Assembly: GCA_021927905.1 (NCBI GenBank)
Contig: BLLK01000025.1
Span: forward strand, 186,001 to 250,000
From: Chaetoceros tenuissimus
Taxonomy: Eukaryota > Bacillariophyta > Thalassiosirophyceae > Chaetocerotales > Chaetocerotaceae
Length of the DNA stretch: 64,000 bases
Direction of reading: 5' to 3'
Shown here one piece after another: positions 53,138 to 63,876 of the stretch. The notes beneath the pieces were generated by a model that did no database searches, was not told the origin of the DNA, and worked only from the letters and a program-made list of their open reading frames with translations. Numbering within the stretch: the stretch's first letter is position 1; each line of letters begins with the position of its first letter. Made by a program: the position numbers and the translations under genes.

Positions 53138-54361
53138 ATGGAGTCTCGTGATGATATTCCAAACTTTTGGATGGGTGGAGGTGCTAATGAACTAGTGCTG
53201 AAGAAGCATGGACTAGATAAATATCTAACATCAGGTTCTGAAAGAAGAGATGACAATGATGAAGAAGAAATGTTTAACTATTACAATGGAATGGAAAGCC
53301 ACAGATCTAGGAGTAGAAGTAGAGCAAGAAGGGAAATGATTCGTGAAAGACAGCAAAAGGAATGCTATAGACAATTCGTGCAATCAAAGAAGCCTCAAGA
53401 AAACATTGTATCTATTCTCAAAACATCCAAGTGCTATTCTCGTCATCCCACAAAAAGTAACCGAGTGACTGTTTCGTCAGAGACGCCTACAACAATTGAT
53501 ATTGATATCGAAATGCTTGATTCTGATCAGGGCATTGCTGTTTCGCATCTACCTAATGGTGAGGTTGAGACTATGTTTAAGGGATTGTGTATTGACAATT
53601 GTTCTCCCGAACTTGATTCGTCCATAGATGAAGACAACATAATCACCAAGACAGAAGAAATACAAACGTTTCACTTCCCACCTGAAAAATGTATGAAACG
53701 TGATATTGCTCTTCGTCTACATTATGCAGGTGTTAGGTTTAAGGACATTACAAAAAGTGAAAATGAAGAAGCAGTGAAACAGAGCCTCTTCGCAGCTCTA
53801 AAACGGACCAAACTTCTTGCTCCAAACGATCACTGTGCATATGACTGCTTTCAAAAGGCTGGCATGGATGAACTTACTTCTGTTGGAAAAGTGGCAACAA
53901 TTACAGTTCGTAGTGCTTTTCCGATTGGAACTTGTCTTGAGTATGACTTTTTCAACGGTAGTACAAATCTAGATGTGGAAAGAATGCCAAGCGATAGTGA
54001 GAAAACCTTCCAGAGTTTTGTACCAAAAGGATTGATGCATTATGAAGAGATGAATTCAAACTTTTATGATTCTCAGGATCTCGTCAAAGCTGAGTTGCAG
54101 GAAAAAGACTTTGTTCAAATTCTGAATGATGAACTGCCTCCATCTATTCGCGTTTTATGTTGGTCTCCAGCAAATAATGCCAAAGACAGTGACAATTTAG
54201 ATTATTTGAAGCATCACGCCATTCGAAATTTCTCTTCAATCCAGCATTATGTAGAGGATGAAGAAAATGAGACTAGGCAATTCTTGAAGGCTGGAACTAG
54301 AACTTCCAAGAAAAGATTATCCAGTCGAAATCAGAGCATGTGGAGTAGTCGCGCAGAATAA
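53138..54361 (+). CDS. unknown protein with one C-terminal LEYW-like motif
   Basis: Single exon, 407 aa from ATG 53138. The first 65 residues are acidic with an Arg/Ser patch (SHRSRSRSRARR). Residues 85-180 are Ser/Thr/Asp-rich. A central region (about 180-330) looks folded, with PPEKCMKRDIALRLHYAGVR and a Cys pair. At 354-365 it has LDYLKHHAIRNF, followed by SSIQHYVEDEE. This aligns with LEYLSNRALKNF-TSIKNKLEDEE of the next gene, so these are relatives at least at this module. No known family recognised. It is the first of three same-strand neighbours with the motif. Confidence 0.65.
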   Translation: MESRDDIPNFWMGGGANELVLKKHGLDKYLTSGSERRDDNDEEEMFNYYNGMESHRSRSRSRARREMIRERQQKECYRQFVQSKKPQENIVSILKTSKCYSRHPTKSNRVTVSSETPTTIDIDIEMLDSDQGIAVSHLPNGEVETMFKGLCIDNCSPELDSSIDEDNIITKTEEIQTFHFPPEKCMKRDIALRLHYAGVRFKDITKSENEEAVKQSLFAALKRTKLLAPNDHCAYDCFQKAGMDELTSVGKVATITVRSAFPIGTCLEYDFFNGSTNLDVERMPSDSEKTFQSFVPKGLMHYEEMNSNFYDSQDLVKAELQEKDFVQILNDELPPSIRVLCWSPANNAKDSDNLDYLKHHAIRNFSSIQHYVEDEENETRQFLKAGTRTSKKRLSSRNQSMWSSRAE

Positions 54362-54938
54362 AAGTGGCATAGGATCGCAACATTTCTTTCATTTTTCAAT
54401 ATCGAACTCAAATTGCTCCTGCATTATTTGATAACAAACAATTAGGATTTCGATACAATATAAACAATAACGACTATATTGTAGATAAATATAATTTGAT
54501 GTAAGCCATGACAACTTCACTCTAATACTCATGAACTTCAGATAGTTGCCATTAATTTCGAGCGGAGCCAATAGAAAGTCAACGGAAGCTAGGCTGGCTT
54601 TTCACACAGGCTCAACGACAGGAAAATGATTTCCAACGCTAAAATTCAGGCTGGGCCCTCATCATTTTTTGAAGTGGATGGTGTCTGAGTGTGTTTAAAA
54701 CCTTGCTTTTTAGCTTGAGTGGTGCGCATTCGAAGACTTTTTGAGCAATTTTCTTCTCAACTGACAAAAATTTCTATCAATAACCCTTTAATAACGTAAT
54801 TATAGGCCAAAAAGAGTTCCCATCCCTAAAATGTTAAAATGAGTGCATTTATTGTTTTCATCATACGTTATATCATTATTATTAATTCAAGATAACCCCA
54901 CCAACCATACAAGCCTTTGCAATAAACATTAGTAAAAT
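54362..54938. other. intergenic stretch in the LEYW cluster
   Basis: 577 bp, AT-rich with a GC-richer middle near 54560-54660. No reading frame with family features. Holds the 3' end of one cluster gene and the promoter of the next. Confidence 0.3.
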
Positions 54939-55286
54939 ATGAGCATTGATAGCAACACCATTTACATGAAACAAGACTCAAAGGATGAGGATTGTAATGA
55001 CGAGCTTGAGTATTGGCAGAATAGATGCATGAACTCCATTAAAAAGCGATATGGGCTAGATGGAAGACCTGCTCACCAATCAAGAAGAGATAGTACTGAA
55101 AAAAGAGATGATTTCACAAGAGATGAAGAGCTAGAATATTTGAGCAATCGAGCATTGAAGAACTTCACATCTATTAAAAATAAGCTTGAAGACGAGGAAC
55201 TTGAGAAAATGCATGAGAGATCTTTGAAATTCCTTGAATATAGAGATGCACAGAAGGCTGAAAAGCTAAATGAGGCTAGAGAGTAA
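54939..55286 (+). CDS. small LEYW-repeat protein
   Basis: Single exon, 115 aa, ATG 54939. The protein is almost wholly made of the motif L-[DE]-Y-[WL]-x2-[RKH]-x-[hydrophobic]-x2-[hydrophobic]: repeat 1 at 22-34 (ELEYWQNRCMNSI), repeat 2 at 64-76 (ELEYLSNRALKNF), and a weak third at 88-99 (LEKMHERSLKFL). Repeats are preceded by acidic residues and separated by charged, Arg/Lys-rich linkers. All repeats should form amphipathic helices. No signal peptide, no membrane helix. Function unknown. Confidence 0.65.
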   Translation: MSIDSNTIYMKQDSKDEDCNDELEYWQNRCMNSIKKRYGLDGRPAHQSRRDSTEKRDDFTRDEELEYLSNRALKNFTSIKNKLEDEELEKMHERSLKFLEYRDAQKAEKLNEARE

Positions 55287-55724
55287 GGATTCAGATTATA
55301 TTGTGATTGTCAATTAGAAAGTCAGCACGTGAGGAAAAGAGTATGGTATGGAAAATCTGAAAATTTCGGTAAGCAGGTCAAGATTTACTGGGTACAAACT
55401 CTTGTCCTTACTAGAAGTGAATATTTGTAAATAATAAAAATATCTTTTAAAAATATTTCTGCATATATTCATGCAAACATCTCATTTTATCCACTGATAA
55501 CAAGTAGATGATTTCTCTTTTGACCATTGCAATATTTCATATTTTTCAATTGACGGAGACAGCATCATAGATGGGCAGGGCTATTTCTTTCTACGACTGC
55601 CTCATTTGTGATCTATTTTGACATATTTGAATTCCAACGGAAAGTGGGTTTTCCGAAACCAAAGCGTCTTCGCTCTTCGCGTCTTCTTTCTGCACACAAA
55701 ATCAGAATAAAATCTAAATAAAGA
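55287..55724. other. intergenic stretch in the LEYW cluster
   Basis: AT-rich, no frame of note. Near 55664-55690 it has CGTCTTCGCTCTTCGCGTCTTC, a pyrimidine-rich direct repeat 35-60 bp before the next ATG, perhaps a promoter element. Confidence 0.35.
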
Positions 55725-56231
55725 ATGGATAGATCATATTCCTCAAGAAGATCCATGTACACAGATGATAGGAGCACGTCTGGGGTCGACAGACTTGATT
55801 ATTGGTCAAATAGAGCTATGCAAGGCCTAGCAAAAAGTAGAACTATCCGTCGACGTCATGAAAATAGCACCATGCGAACATCTTCACACTATGCTTGTGA
55901 ACATCACGACAACAATGATGCAGATATGGATGCGGAACTTGAATACTGGAAACAACGTGTATTCAAATCTTTTCCATCACTACACAAAAAAGACAAAGAA
56001 TTGGCTGAGAAAGAAGAACTCGAGTACTGGGACAAGAAAGCCAATTCAATTCTAGCAAAGAGAAGATCCAACTCTTTCTGTGACAAATCACAAAGTAGTT
56101 TCGATTATAAAACTATGAGTACTGGAACTATGAGTACTGGAACTGAAAGTTATGATAGCTCTCCTATTCAATATAGTGATAGCAGCTTTGACTCAAAGGT
56201 TGACTTGATTGTTGTGACTCCGGAAGAGTGA
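55725..56231 (+). CDS. small LEYW-repeat protein with three repeats
   Basis: Single exon, 168 aa, ATG 55725. Three motif copies: 24-35 (LDYWSNRAMQGL), 72-83 (LEYWKQRVFKSF) and 99-110 (LEYWDKKANSIL), each with Tyr-Trp followed after two residues by a basic residue. Linkers are charged or His/Asn/Asp-rich. The C-terminal 50 residues are Ser/Thr/Asp-rich and disordered-looking, with a short MSTGT-MSTGT duplication. Last of three same-strand cluster genes. No targeting signal and no recognised family. Confidence 0.65.
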   Translation: MDRSYSSRRSMYTDDRSTSGVDRLDYWSNRAMQGLAKSRTIRRRHENSTMRTSSHYACEHHDNNDADMDAELEYWKQRVFKSFPSLHKKDKELAEKEELEYWDKKANSILAKRRSNSFCDKSQSSFDYKTMSTGTMSTGTESYDSSPIQYSDSSFDSKVDLIVVTPEE

Positions 56232-56856
56232 ATTAACAAATGGGTCCGTCCAACTTTAGGATTCTTGTGGATTTGAAAGAGTATGTATGATACATAAGTA
56301 TCATCACCATCCAAGTATGTATGTAATTTGATTCGCATTGAGTCATCATGTGTTAGGTTTTTGAATGAATAAAGAGTAAAGTAATTTTTGTGGATAGAAA
56401 ATATTGTCAGTATGTGTAGATTAAATCCCATGCTCGTCTAAATTGTGCAGTCTAGAGTCTAGAATCGACGTAAGGTAGACTCTAAGAGACTACTAGAGAG
56501 AAATAAATATTAAAAACCAGCCACGAAGCAAGATGTGTCGGAAGTAACTTCACTTCCATTCTTTTCTCATGTTCTATCAGCTGACAGTGCCAATTTTATC
56601 TATAGAAACTATCGACGCGCAAAACATGGCTTGCACGAATCATTTACATTAATTATTCCTATTTTAACCAAAAGCCAGGTAGCTGTTTCTTGCAATGATT
56701 AAAGTGCATACGAGTACATTTCGATAATGCTGAAAAGTCCGAAAAGGAGACATATTAGAATTCCATTGGAATAGATACCCATACATCCATGGTATCTCTC
56801 TCTTCAAAATTCCATGAGCCTAGCTATTTTCAATTTATTTCTGATTCTTTCTCGAT
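56232..56856. other. intergenic stretch with a hairpin
   Basis: Between convergent genes. At 56451-56487 TCTAGAGTCTA pairs with TAGACTCTAAGA, an imperfect 11-bp stem with a 14-nt loop. It might mark transcript ends or be the remnant of a small element. Nothing else recognised. Confidence 0.4.
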
Positions 56857-57348
56857 TTACAGAATAAGCCCACCATTATCTCCACCCTGATTGTCATCAA
56901 ACAACATTAATTTAGGCTCCTCTTCTTGAGGAACATCTTCCTTTGGCACATCCCAAGAACCATCAAAACCTTCATCTGCACTAGCCTCAAACCCATCATC
57001 TGCAAAATCCTTGAATCCAGACATATCGCCAGGATTAGGATTATTTCTCGCCTTCATTTCTGCTCTTTTACGTTCTGTTTCCTCCTCTTCAAGACGAAGT
57101 TGTTCCATCATTTTAGCTTTTGCTTCTTCTGTACGTTTTCTAGCTGTTGCAAGCATAGATGCTTCATCTCCAAGTCCTTGTAGTGCTGAACTTAATTCTG
57201 CTCCAAGCACGAGTTCTGCCTCTGGCTCTCCTTCTTCTGGAGCTGGTGTCGAATACAGACTAGTTGATCTTGTTGCAACAGAGGTATTGATTGTGAAGCC
57301 TTGCGCAGCGATGAATAATGATGAAAGAAAAAGTGCTTGTGTCTTCAT
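56857..57348 (-). CDS. unknown plastid-targeted protein
   Basis: Single exon, 163 aa, ATG 57348. Signal peptide MKTQALFLSSLFIAAQ followed by GFTINTS, a plastid-type junction with Phe, then a Ser/Thr-rich transit part to about 33. The mature part has an acidic start, a charged helix (68-100, ATARKRTEEAKAKMMEQLRL) and a tail rich in Asp, Glu and Gly. No domain recognised. The helix plus acidic tail suggests a small stromal binding or assembly protein, which is a guess. Confidence 0.75.
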   Translation of the reverse strand: MKTQALFLSSLFIAAQGFTINTSVATRSTSLYSTPAPEEGEPEAELVLGAELSSALQGLGDEASMLATARKRTEEAKAKMMEQLRLEEEETERKRAEMKARNNPNPGDMSGFKDFADDGFEASADEGFDGSWDVPKEDVPQEEEPKLMLFDDNQGGDNGGLIL

Positions 57349-57846
57349 TATGTGAGCGTTTCGAGATAGAATATTAGCTATGGGATTTAAGTCCAGTAGT
57401 TAGGAGTGGTTATATATGTATCGCTTTAAGTTTTGCGTATTCCATTTCCTCTTCACTTCCGACATCCCTCCGTCTTCTCTCACATCTTCAATCGACTCCG
57501 TAACCTTGCGAGCTTGTGGCTGTTGTCTTTTCAATTTCGGCGTCAAAATTTGGATTCCAAAAGGCCTAAATGTTCAAATTGTACGTACTTAGGTCAAGTA
57601 TGTTCCATCTTCGTGCGTATTTACGTCTGTCCTTCGACCAAATTACCAAACCGACATGCGATAAAGGTTGCTTTCACAGCCAGAAGAACAAACACTGACC
57701 ACTTACTGACACAGCGTGGAGCTTTCCATTCTCAACCGCAGAGCTGCTATCGCTTTTGCCGAGCCTCAACGTTACCATCTACTTCCATTACTTTCCTAGG
57801 AATCTATTGTAGTTACTGCACACAACTTGAATTTATATAAAGAAAT
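57349..57846. promoter_or_regulatory. divergent promoter region of two plastid-protein genes
   Basis: Shared by the unknown plastid protein (minus) and uS15c (plus), which may be co-regulated. A 135-codon plus-strand frame at 57433-57840 has no family features and no clear leader, and is taken as chance. Confidence 0.4.
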
Positions 57847-58831
57847 ATGTTTACAAAGAGTGTACTTATTGCGGTTCTTGCAACCATCTCTGCTACAAGC
57901 GCTTTTGCTCCGTCAATGGTGGTGAGTTCGGACAGATACATCAAAGAGCGAACTGACATGTCCTGATGTGCTGAGATGAGCTGAGTAGCGGTGATCCAGA
58001 GCTGGTGTTGGAGACGAGGGGAAGAGAAATGAAAGCTGATCTCCACCTATATTACGTCTAATAGGTGGAATAAAGGCATCTGGAGGTCTATATCGAAAAA
58101 AGTAGTACCCATCAGATCAGACACATGGAACGGAATTCTGAATCAAGGCTTCAACCATCACTGAATATCCTTAGGCCAAGCAGAGGCTTGGAGGTCAGCA
58201 GCTCTTCAGTTCAAATAAACTCATCTCAGGAATCGTCAGGGCATGCATGCATTCGTATATATATCTCTTTTTAGTTTTGATATTTCTCTAACCCCTCTCT
58301 TCTTTTTCCCTTCAGAATACTAGGTCTGTAATCGCTTCCAGACCTCTTTTCGCTGACGCTGCTGATGAAATTACCGACGTTGATGAGCCAGCACCAGAAG
58401 ACTTCATCGTAAACGTAGGAGATATTGAGGAGCCAGATGCTGCTGATGTTGCATCTGGACCTGCATGGGCTGCACTTAACGAGCGCATCACCGAAATGAG
58501 AATCAAGCACCGCCGTTCCGAGAACGACACCGGATCACCAGAATACCAAGTTGCAGGAATGACTGAACGTATTGCATACCTTACTGAACATTTGAAGGAG
58601 CACCCTAAGGATTTCTCCACCAGACGTGGACTTGTTGCACTTGTAAACAAGCGTCGTCGCCTTTTGAACTACCTTTTCAAGGAAGATGTACAAAGATACA
58701 AGGATGTTGTAGCATCTCTCGGAATTCGTCATAAGGCTCCAAGTCCAGTACAAACCAAGGAAGAGAAATACGGAAGATTCCCTGGTCAAAAGCCAAATAA
58801 GTACAAGAACAAGCAGACTTCCAAGGCTTAA
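57847..58831 (+). CDS. plastid ribosomal protein uS15, nuclear-encoded
   Basis: Component of the 30S plastid ribosome. Exons 57847-57921 and 58316-58831 (394-nt intron, phase 0), 196 aa. Exon 1 encodes just the signal peptide and plastid junction [10 protein letters not shown]. Exon 2 encodes a transit part, an acidic spacer (about 40-80), then the uS15 domain (about 105-172) with [40 protein letters not shown] and [12 protein letters not shown], which are diagnostic S15 motifs including the conserved GL..LV..RR.LL.YL. A basic extension follows. The intron is about five times longer than others in the window and carries hairpins. Confidence 0.92.
57922..58315 (+). other. long structured intron of the uS15 gene
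   Basis: 394 nt, GC-richer than the other introns. Two perfect stems are visible: CCACCTAT (58043-58050) with ATAGGTGG (58061-58068), and CCAAGC (58176-58181) with GCTTGG (58186-58191) around an AGAG loop. Two hairpins inside a ribosomal-protein intron suggest a possible intron-encoded snoRNA, but no convincing box set was found. Confidence 0.3.
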
Positions 58832-59544
58832 TTTTGCTGTAACAAATAAAAAAATAGATCTATTTCCAACCTTATCTAGTATGCAATATCTGATTGTAAC
58901 CGCTATAGTAAATAGTTGAAAATTACTGAAAACAACCATGAAGTCACACCCATCAGCAGAGAGAAAGACAATCCTTGCATTACATTATTTGAAAAAGAAA
59001 AATAACTATTCTGAGAAAATGTTGTTCTACATTATTATAAAACGATATAACTACAAAGAATAACTTTCTTTTCTTCATTTAGACAAGTGCATGATAAGAA
59101 CGGTAACGTTTTCTACTTCTGGATTTTAGTTTGGAAACAATTTCTAAATGTGTGATAACATAGATAGTCTACCGGTACTAGCAGTACGGTGATCGATGAT
59201 GGGTGAGATGAGAATTGATGTGTTTGTTCGGAGAGTGACGAATGTAAGAATAGCGGTTATTTTCGGTTTGGAAAAGGAAAACATGTTTCCAGCTAGTTTA
59301 GCCGTTTGATGTTGTGGTTTGAACCTCTCTTGTAAGTATAGAATAGTCATAGCACATACATGTCGGCAATACCCAAAACTCAAACTAAACTATTATCGTT
59401 CCGTCTCCCGTTTTCCGTTTTTTTCGCTTAAATTCCTAAAAAAGTATTCTGATGGTGACATCTGATTTAAATACTTAACTAAATATACTTCTTTCTTACA
59501 AACTCTTGTGCTTTTTTAAAAGGGGAGAAATTAATTTATGCAAG
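58832..59544. other. intergenic stretch
   Basis: 713 bp between uS15c and the metallophosphatase gene, both on the plus strand. AT-rich, with a slightly GC-richer part near 59155-59300 that has a meaningless minus-strand frame. Nothing recognised. Confidence 0.35.
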
Positions 59545-61904
59545 ATGGGATTGTTGAGAGTGAAATGTCTGCTATTGATGTGGCTCCTCCAGCTCTTCTA
59601 TATTTCCAAAGCATTGACTTCGGACGTGAATCTAACTGAATCGCAAAACGGACAGTTCACTTTCCTTGTTATGGCAGATCTTCATAGTTTTACAAAAGCA
59701 GTTCTACCTGATGTTGATCTTGATACTTGGAAGAATACAACGACATCCATTCTTGAAAATATTAAAAAAGGCTTTGCTCCTGATAGCGAGATTGTGTTGG
59801 TTCCCGGAGATTATGCATCATTTGGTAGACTTTCAAATGAATATATTGCTGATATAATGGGTACATCCAATGAGAATGAAGCAGTGTATGAAGCTTCTTT
59901 GGAGACTGCCAAAACAATGATGCAAGCATTTGAGATGACAGGGTTTAAAAAAGTTCTTCCTTGTCTAGGAGATCATGAGCTAGGTAAGCAAAGACAAATA
60001 GATGAAAAGGTGTTTTCTCTTCTTTACTTTCAACTCGCCACAATCATGGGCTGCTCAAAAGGCGGTAACATTGGCTTTGTTGTAGGAAGATCGACATCAA
60101 AAGTTGATTCCATTCCTTTTTATTTCAGAGGATTCGCAGATGCCTTGGCCATGAATGTCAATGGTGAAACACTGGAGATCAGTGATAATATCAATGATGC
60201 TGCCGGTTCAATGCACGAAGCTGGGTTTGATAACTCAGCATCATATGCGTATCGATACAAGAATACGATGTTCATAACCGTAAATATGTTTACAATGATG
60301 AATGAAGGGAAGACAAACTATATGATCCGAACAAATGGGGTAGGAGGAGAAGGGTAAGTTTTGCCATATTCATAATAAATCTTGAAGATTATACTCATGT
60401 CCATCCAACACATATTTTTTATGAACAGGACGGTATCTTGCTCTGTGAAATCGAAAGATTTGAAATGGTTTGAAAAAGTATTGAAATCTGCTAGAAAAGA
60501 TTCTACCATCAGGCATATATTCGTCCAAGGACATGTTCCGATTCAGCATCCAGTTCGAAAAACTCGAAGTAGTGGGCAGTTTTTTGATGAGGGGGTAGAC
60601 AGCAAGTTTTGGAAGCTCATGGAGAAGTATAAAGTGGATGTTTATTTCGGGGTAAGAGCATTATATCAAAGATACCTCATTCTTCGCTTCGTTTCTGATC
60701 ATCTACTGATATTTTGCGTCTCCAATATACAATCACATAGGGCGAAGTTCATTCCAATACAGTGACAAAATCAAAGAAAAAAGGGTCAAGCTTGTTGCAA
60801 ATCATGTCTAGGAGTAACCGCTTCAGTGGTTTCTTGACAGTTGATGTGAAGAATGAAATGATTGAAATTAGAAGTCTCAACGAAGTTGGAACTGATTGGC
60901 GATGGAACAACAACTACAAACAAAATGGCTTTGTTCGTATTGATAAGACTGATATTAATAATGTTCAGATATATTCATATGGTGACTTAAAGGAGCTCGA
61001 TGATAACAAAGCTCTCATATATATAGATTTTGAAGGTGTGCACAGAATTTCCGAGAGGCAAGTATTCGAGATGTATGATAAACAAAAGAATCTCCTTGTA
61101 GCAGACTCGCAACTTATTGGTGGCGCAAATGCAACAAAGTGCTTTCATAATCGAGGCTCATTTGGGCAACAATATGATGCACAAATCCACGGTGTAAGGC
61201 TAGTGAAAAGTAGAAGCGGTAGAGGTTTCGCTGGAAAATTTACGGCAGAAAGCCGGATGGGTATATTTGGAGTCGGGCCTTTCACTGCTGGTATAGCGCA
61301 TTCGATTTCATTATGGATAAAGACAGACGAAGCATCAAAGACAATGATTCTTATCTACTATGGTCCCGAGCACAAAGTGTGGAGAAAGGATACGTTGCTC
61401 CTAATGTTGCGAAAGGGACGAGTTGAGCTGCAACTTTCACCAAAATCCTTGTTAAAGTCATCGTCGACTCCTATGATTGCAGATAATCTGTGGCATCATA
61501 TCGTATTGACTATGCCTAAAGACAGTTGTACAACTTCAGAATTGAGACTTTACATTGATGGAAATGAATTCTACTTTGATTTAAACTTGAAAAAAAATAG
61601 TGGCATATTCTTTCATACAGCTGGACGTATGAATTTTGGTAGTTTCGGCTATGCTCAGTCTACGATCGAAAATGTTGGCAACTTTGAAGGCTTGTTTGAC
61701 GATATAATGGTATGGTCAAAGCCTCTACAATTTGGAGATGTCCAACGCCTCAACTGTAAGGACAATAAAGACTTTCGTTTCAATCCGCAGAAGAAAAGGG
61801 TGCGACAATGTAAATGGCTTGATTTGCAAAGGAAGAAAGATGAGTATTGCAAATTGTCTGAAGTCAAGGAGAATTGCCGGGCATCTTGTGGTCCGTGTAT
61901 GTAG
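59545..61904 (+). CDS. secreted metallophosphatase with LamG-like and ShKT-like domains
   Basis: Exons 59545-60353, 60429-60651 and 60741-61904 (introns 75 and 89 nt), 731 aa. A signal peptide (1-22) leads into a calcineurin-like phosphoesterase: D45-L-H47, GD at 88-89, GDHE at 142-145, GH at 304-305 and GEVH at 345-348, the last a variant of GHxH. A LamG/concanavalin-like region follows (about 470-630: ISLWIKTDE, NLWHHIVLTMPK, LRLYIDGNEF, FDDIMVWSKPL). The C-terminus (about 685-731) is one cysteine domain ending C-x3-C-x2-C, as in the genes at 12499 and 62586. A secreted or wall-bound phosphatase acting on organic phosphate or nucleotides is the likeliest role; LamG and the Cys domain would bind glycans. 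Confidence 0.85.
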
Positions 61905-62585
61905 CTTTAGCTGACCTAGAGCTTCAATAAAGAGGAGTAAGTGAATCCCTTACAGCGTATTGAGTTTATAAGTGTCATTGTAAAAACTATACTCGTAGAT
62001 AGATGGGGGAAATGTAACAAATAAAAAATACCATTTAGAAGAAGCAGTTGTATGAGTTTTTGGATGTATGTAGAGACAAACATCGTTGAAAAGAAATCAA
62101 AAGGAAAAGTCTAGAGTATATTTCAATGGTATTTTTTATGATTGGTTTTCATACTTGCACTGGTGTATTGTATAATTATTGTCTTTTTGGCATTGTGTGA
62201 AGGAAATATCCTTTTTCAAATATTGATGCGTGTCAATGTTCAAAAACAGCCTAGGTCCTACTAAATTGTCGACGATGGAAGATTCCCAAGGGGGATTTTT
62301 CCTGAAACTACAACGTAATTACAATTGCGTTACAGCTTAAGAAAGTGATTTCATGTGGGTAAAAATGAAAGCATCAACCCCAACGCTTATTGCATCGATT
62401 AAATGATAAGCTGAGTAGTCACATGCCTTTTGGAATCCAAAGAATACGAACATCTCCTAGATATTAATCATAGGCTCACAGATAGTAGTGGTAGATCATC
62501 AAACCTTGATTCCTTACTGCAACACAAGAAGTCTCCACCGATTCATTCCAATAGAAGTGATAGACGTCGAAGTAACATAAGGAGT
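61905..62585. other. intergenic stretch
   Basis: Promoter side of the last gene. The frame at 62430-62585 is open and in phase with the CDS that follows, and its Ser/Arg-rich translation could be coding if an upstream exon exists, but no ATG or donor was found to support this. Confidence 0.35.
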
Positions 62586-63876
62586 ATGTCGACTATTCCC
62601 TACAGAATAATAGAACTCGTTTGCTTACTTGTGAGATTTACACAAGTCTCATCTCATGGTACAGAGGTCCGATATTGTAAAACAAATAGCCAGAAACTTC
62701 GTATCTTTGTTGCCCACTGGCACGAAGGAGAAGTTGACCAACCTAGTGATGCTGGAAAGATGAACATTAGAAATGATAATACCAATGAAGTATATGAACT
62801 GACCCCCGATGGCGTCATCAACAATCATGATAAAACAAATCTTACAGATGTTGGAGATTGCCAAGGAGTGGAAACATTTCTTGCAACAACATGTCCAACT
62901 ATTAATGATGATGATGATTGGGCCTATTTTGATTTTAACGTGAGCTGTGAAAATCCTCCACAGTACTCTCTCCTCGCAGGTAATACAATTATCTTGACAG
63001 AAGGATGTGCAGATTTGTACCCTGCTTCGATTTCTCTATCAACTGCTTGTGAAGTTTCAAATTCGCCATCTTTATCGTCCTCTCCATCAGTAACTTCACC
63101 TACGAAAAGTCCTTCTCCTAGCACAAGTTTTCCATCCAATAGGCCATCTTTGAAGCCGTCTTCACGCCCAACAAGAGATCCTTCGCCAATGGTGAGTACA
63201 TCAATTTTTTGTTATTAATCAATGTGAAAAGAAGTGATATTCAACTTTATCTCTACCTGTTGTCAAAAATTAGCCTGTTCAAAATCCAATATCCAATCCG
63301 TCTTCTTCGCCAAGTTTCTCTCCCTCAATACGTCCATCGATTTCTCCATCTATTGAGGATCCTGTTGGAGATACTGGAAATTGTAAAGATTCGGGATGTG
63401 TATTTGTACGCAAGTCAGATTTGGATTCTAATATAGGGATCATTAGTACTAAACGATGCAGTTTGGTTTCGAGGAAAAACACGGACAAACGATGCAGATA
63501 TAAATATGTCAAGTCGCACTGCCCTAATGCTTGTGGTGCGTGCACAAAGTACAAGTGTTCCAATTCTTTGGCAAAATTCTACTTATGGGAAAAAGAAAGA
63601 AGGACTTGTCCTTGGATTGCAGCGCTGAATGACGAAAAGAAGGAAAAGTATTGCAGATTTAAAGTTGCAGCAAACAATTGTCCTGTTACTTGCGGTACGT
63701 GTAAAATGTCAGATGAGAATTGTACTGATATAAAAGAAAAGTTTCCATTGATGGCCAAGAGAAGAAGTTGTCAACATGTGGTAAATAATCCCAAACTATG
63801 TCGAAGAAACGGTGTAGCTGCCACCTGTCGTTTGACCTGCAGCTATTCAAATCCAGAGCTTGGTTTGCAGTGTTAG
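62586..63876 (+). CDS. secreted protein with Pro/Ser linker and three ShKT-like domains
   Basis: Exons 62586-63191 and 63274-63876 (82-nt intron, phase 0), 402 aa from ATG 62586. The N-terminal hydrophobic stretch IIELVCLLVRFTQVSSHG acts as a signal peptide. A compact domain (about 25-155) begins HGTEVRYCKT, contains VAHWHEGE, and has about five Cys. It is unrecognised but resembles secreted HWH-type domains. A Pro/Ser/Thr linker (about 160-228, SPSxxP units, split by the intron) follows, then three cysteine domains with the same pattern as the gene at 12499 (R-x-C-x-[WH]-[IV] and C-P-x-[TA]-C-G-x-C). Likely a secreted, wall- or matrix-binding protein. The start could be upstream if an exon was missed. 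Confidence 0.75.

Noticed and set aside
57433-57840. 135-codon plus-strand frame upstream of uS15
   Set aside because: No domain, no leader, lies in a divergent promoter, and its composition does not resemble the coding genes around it.
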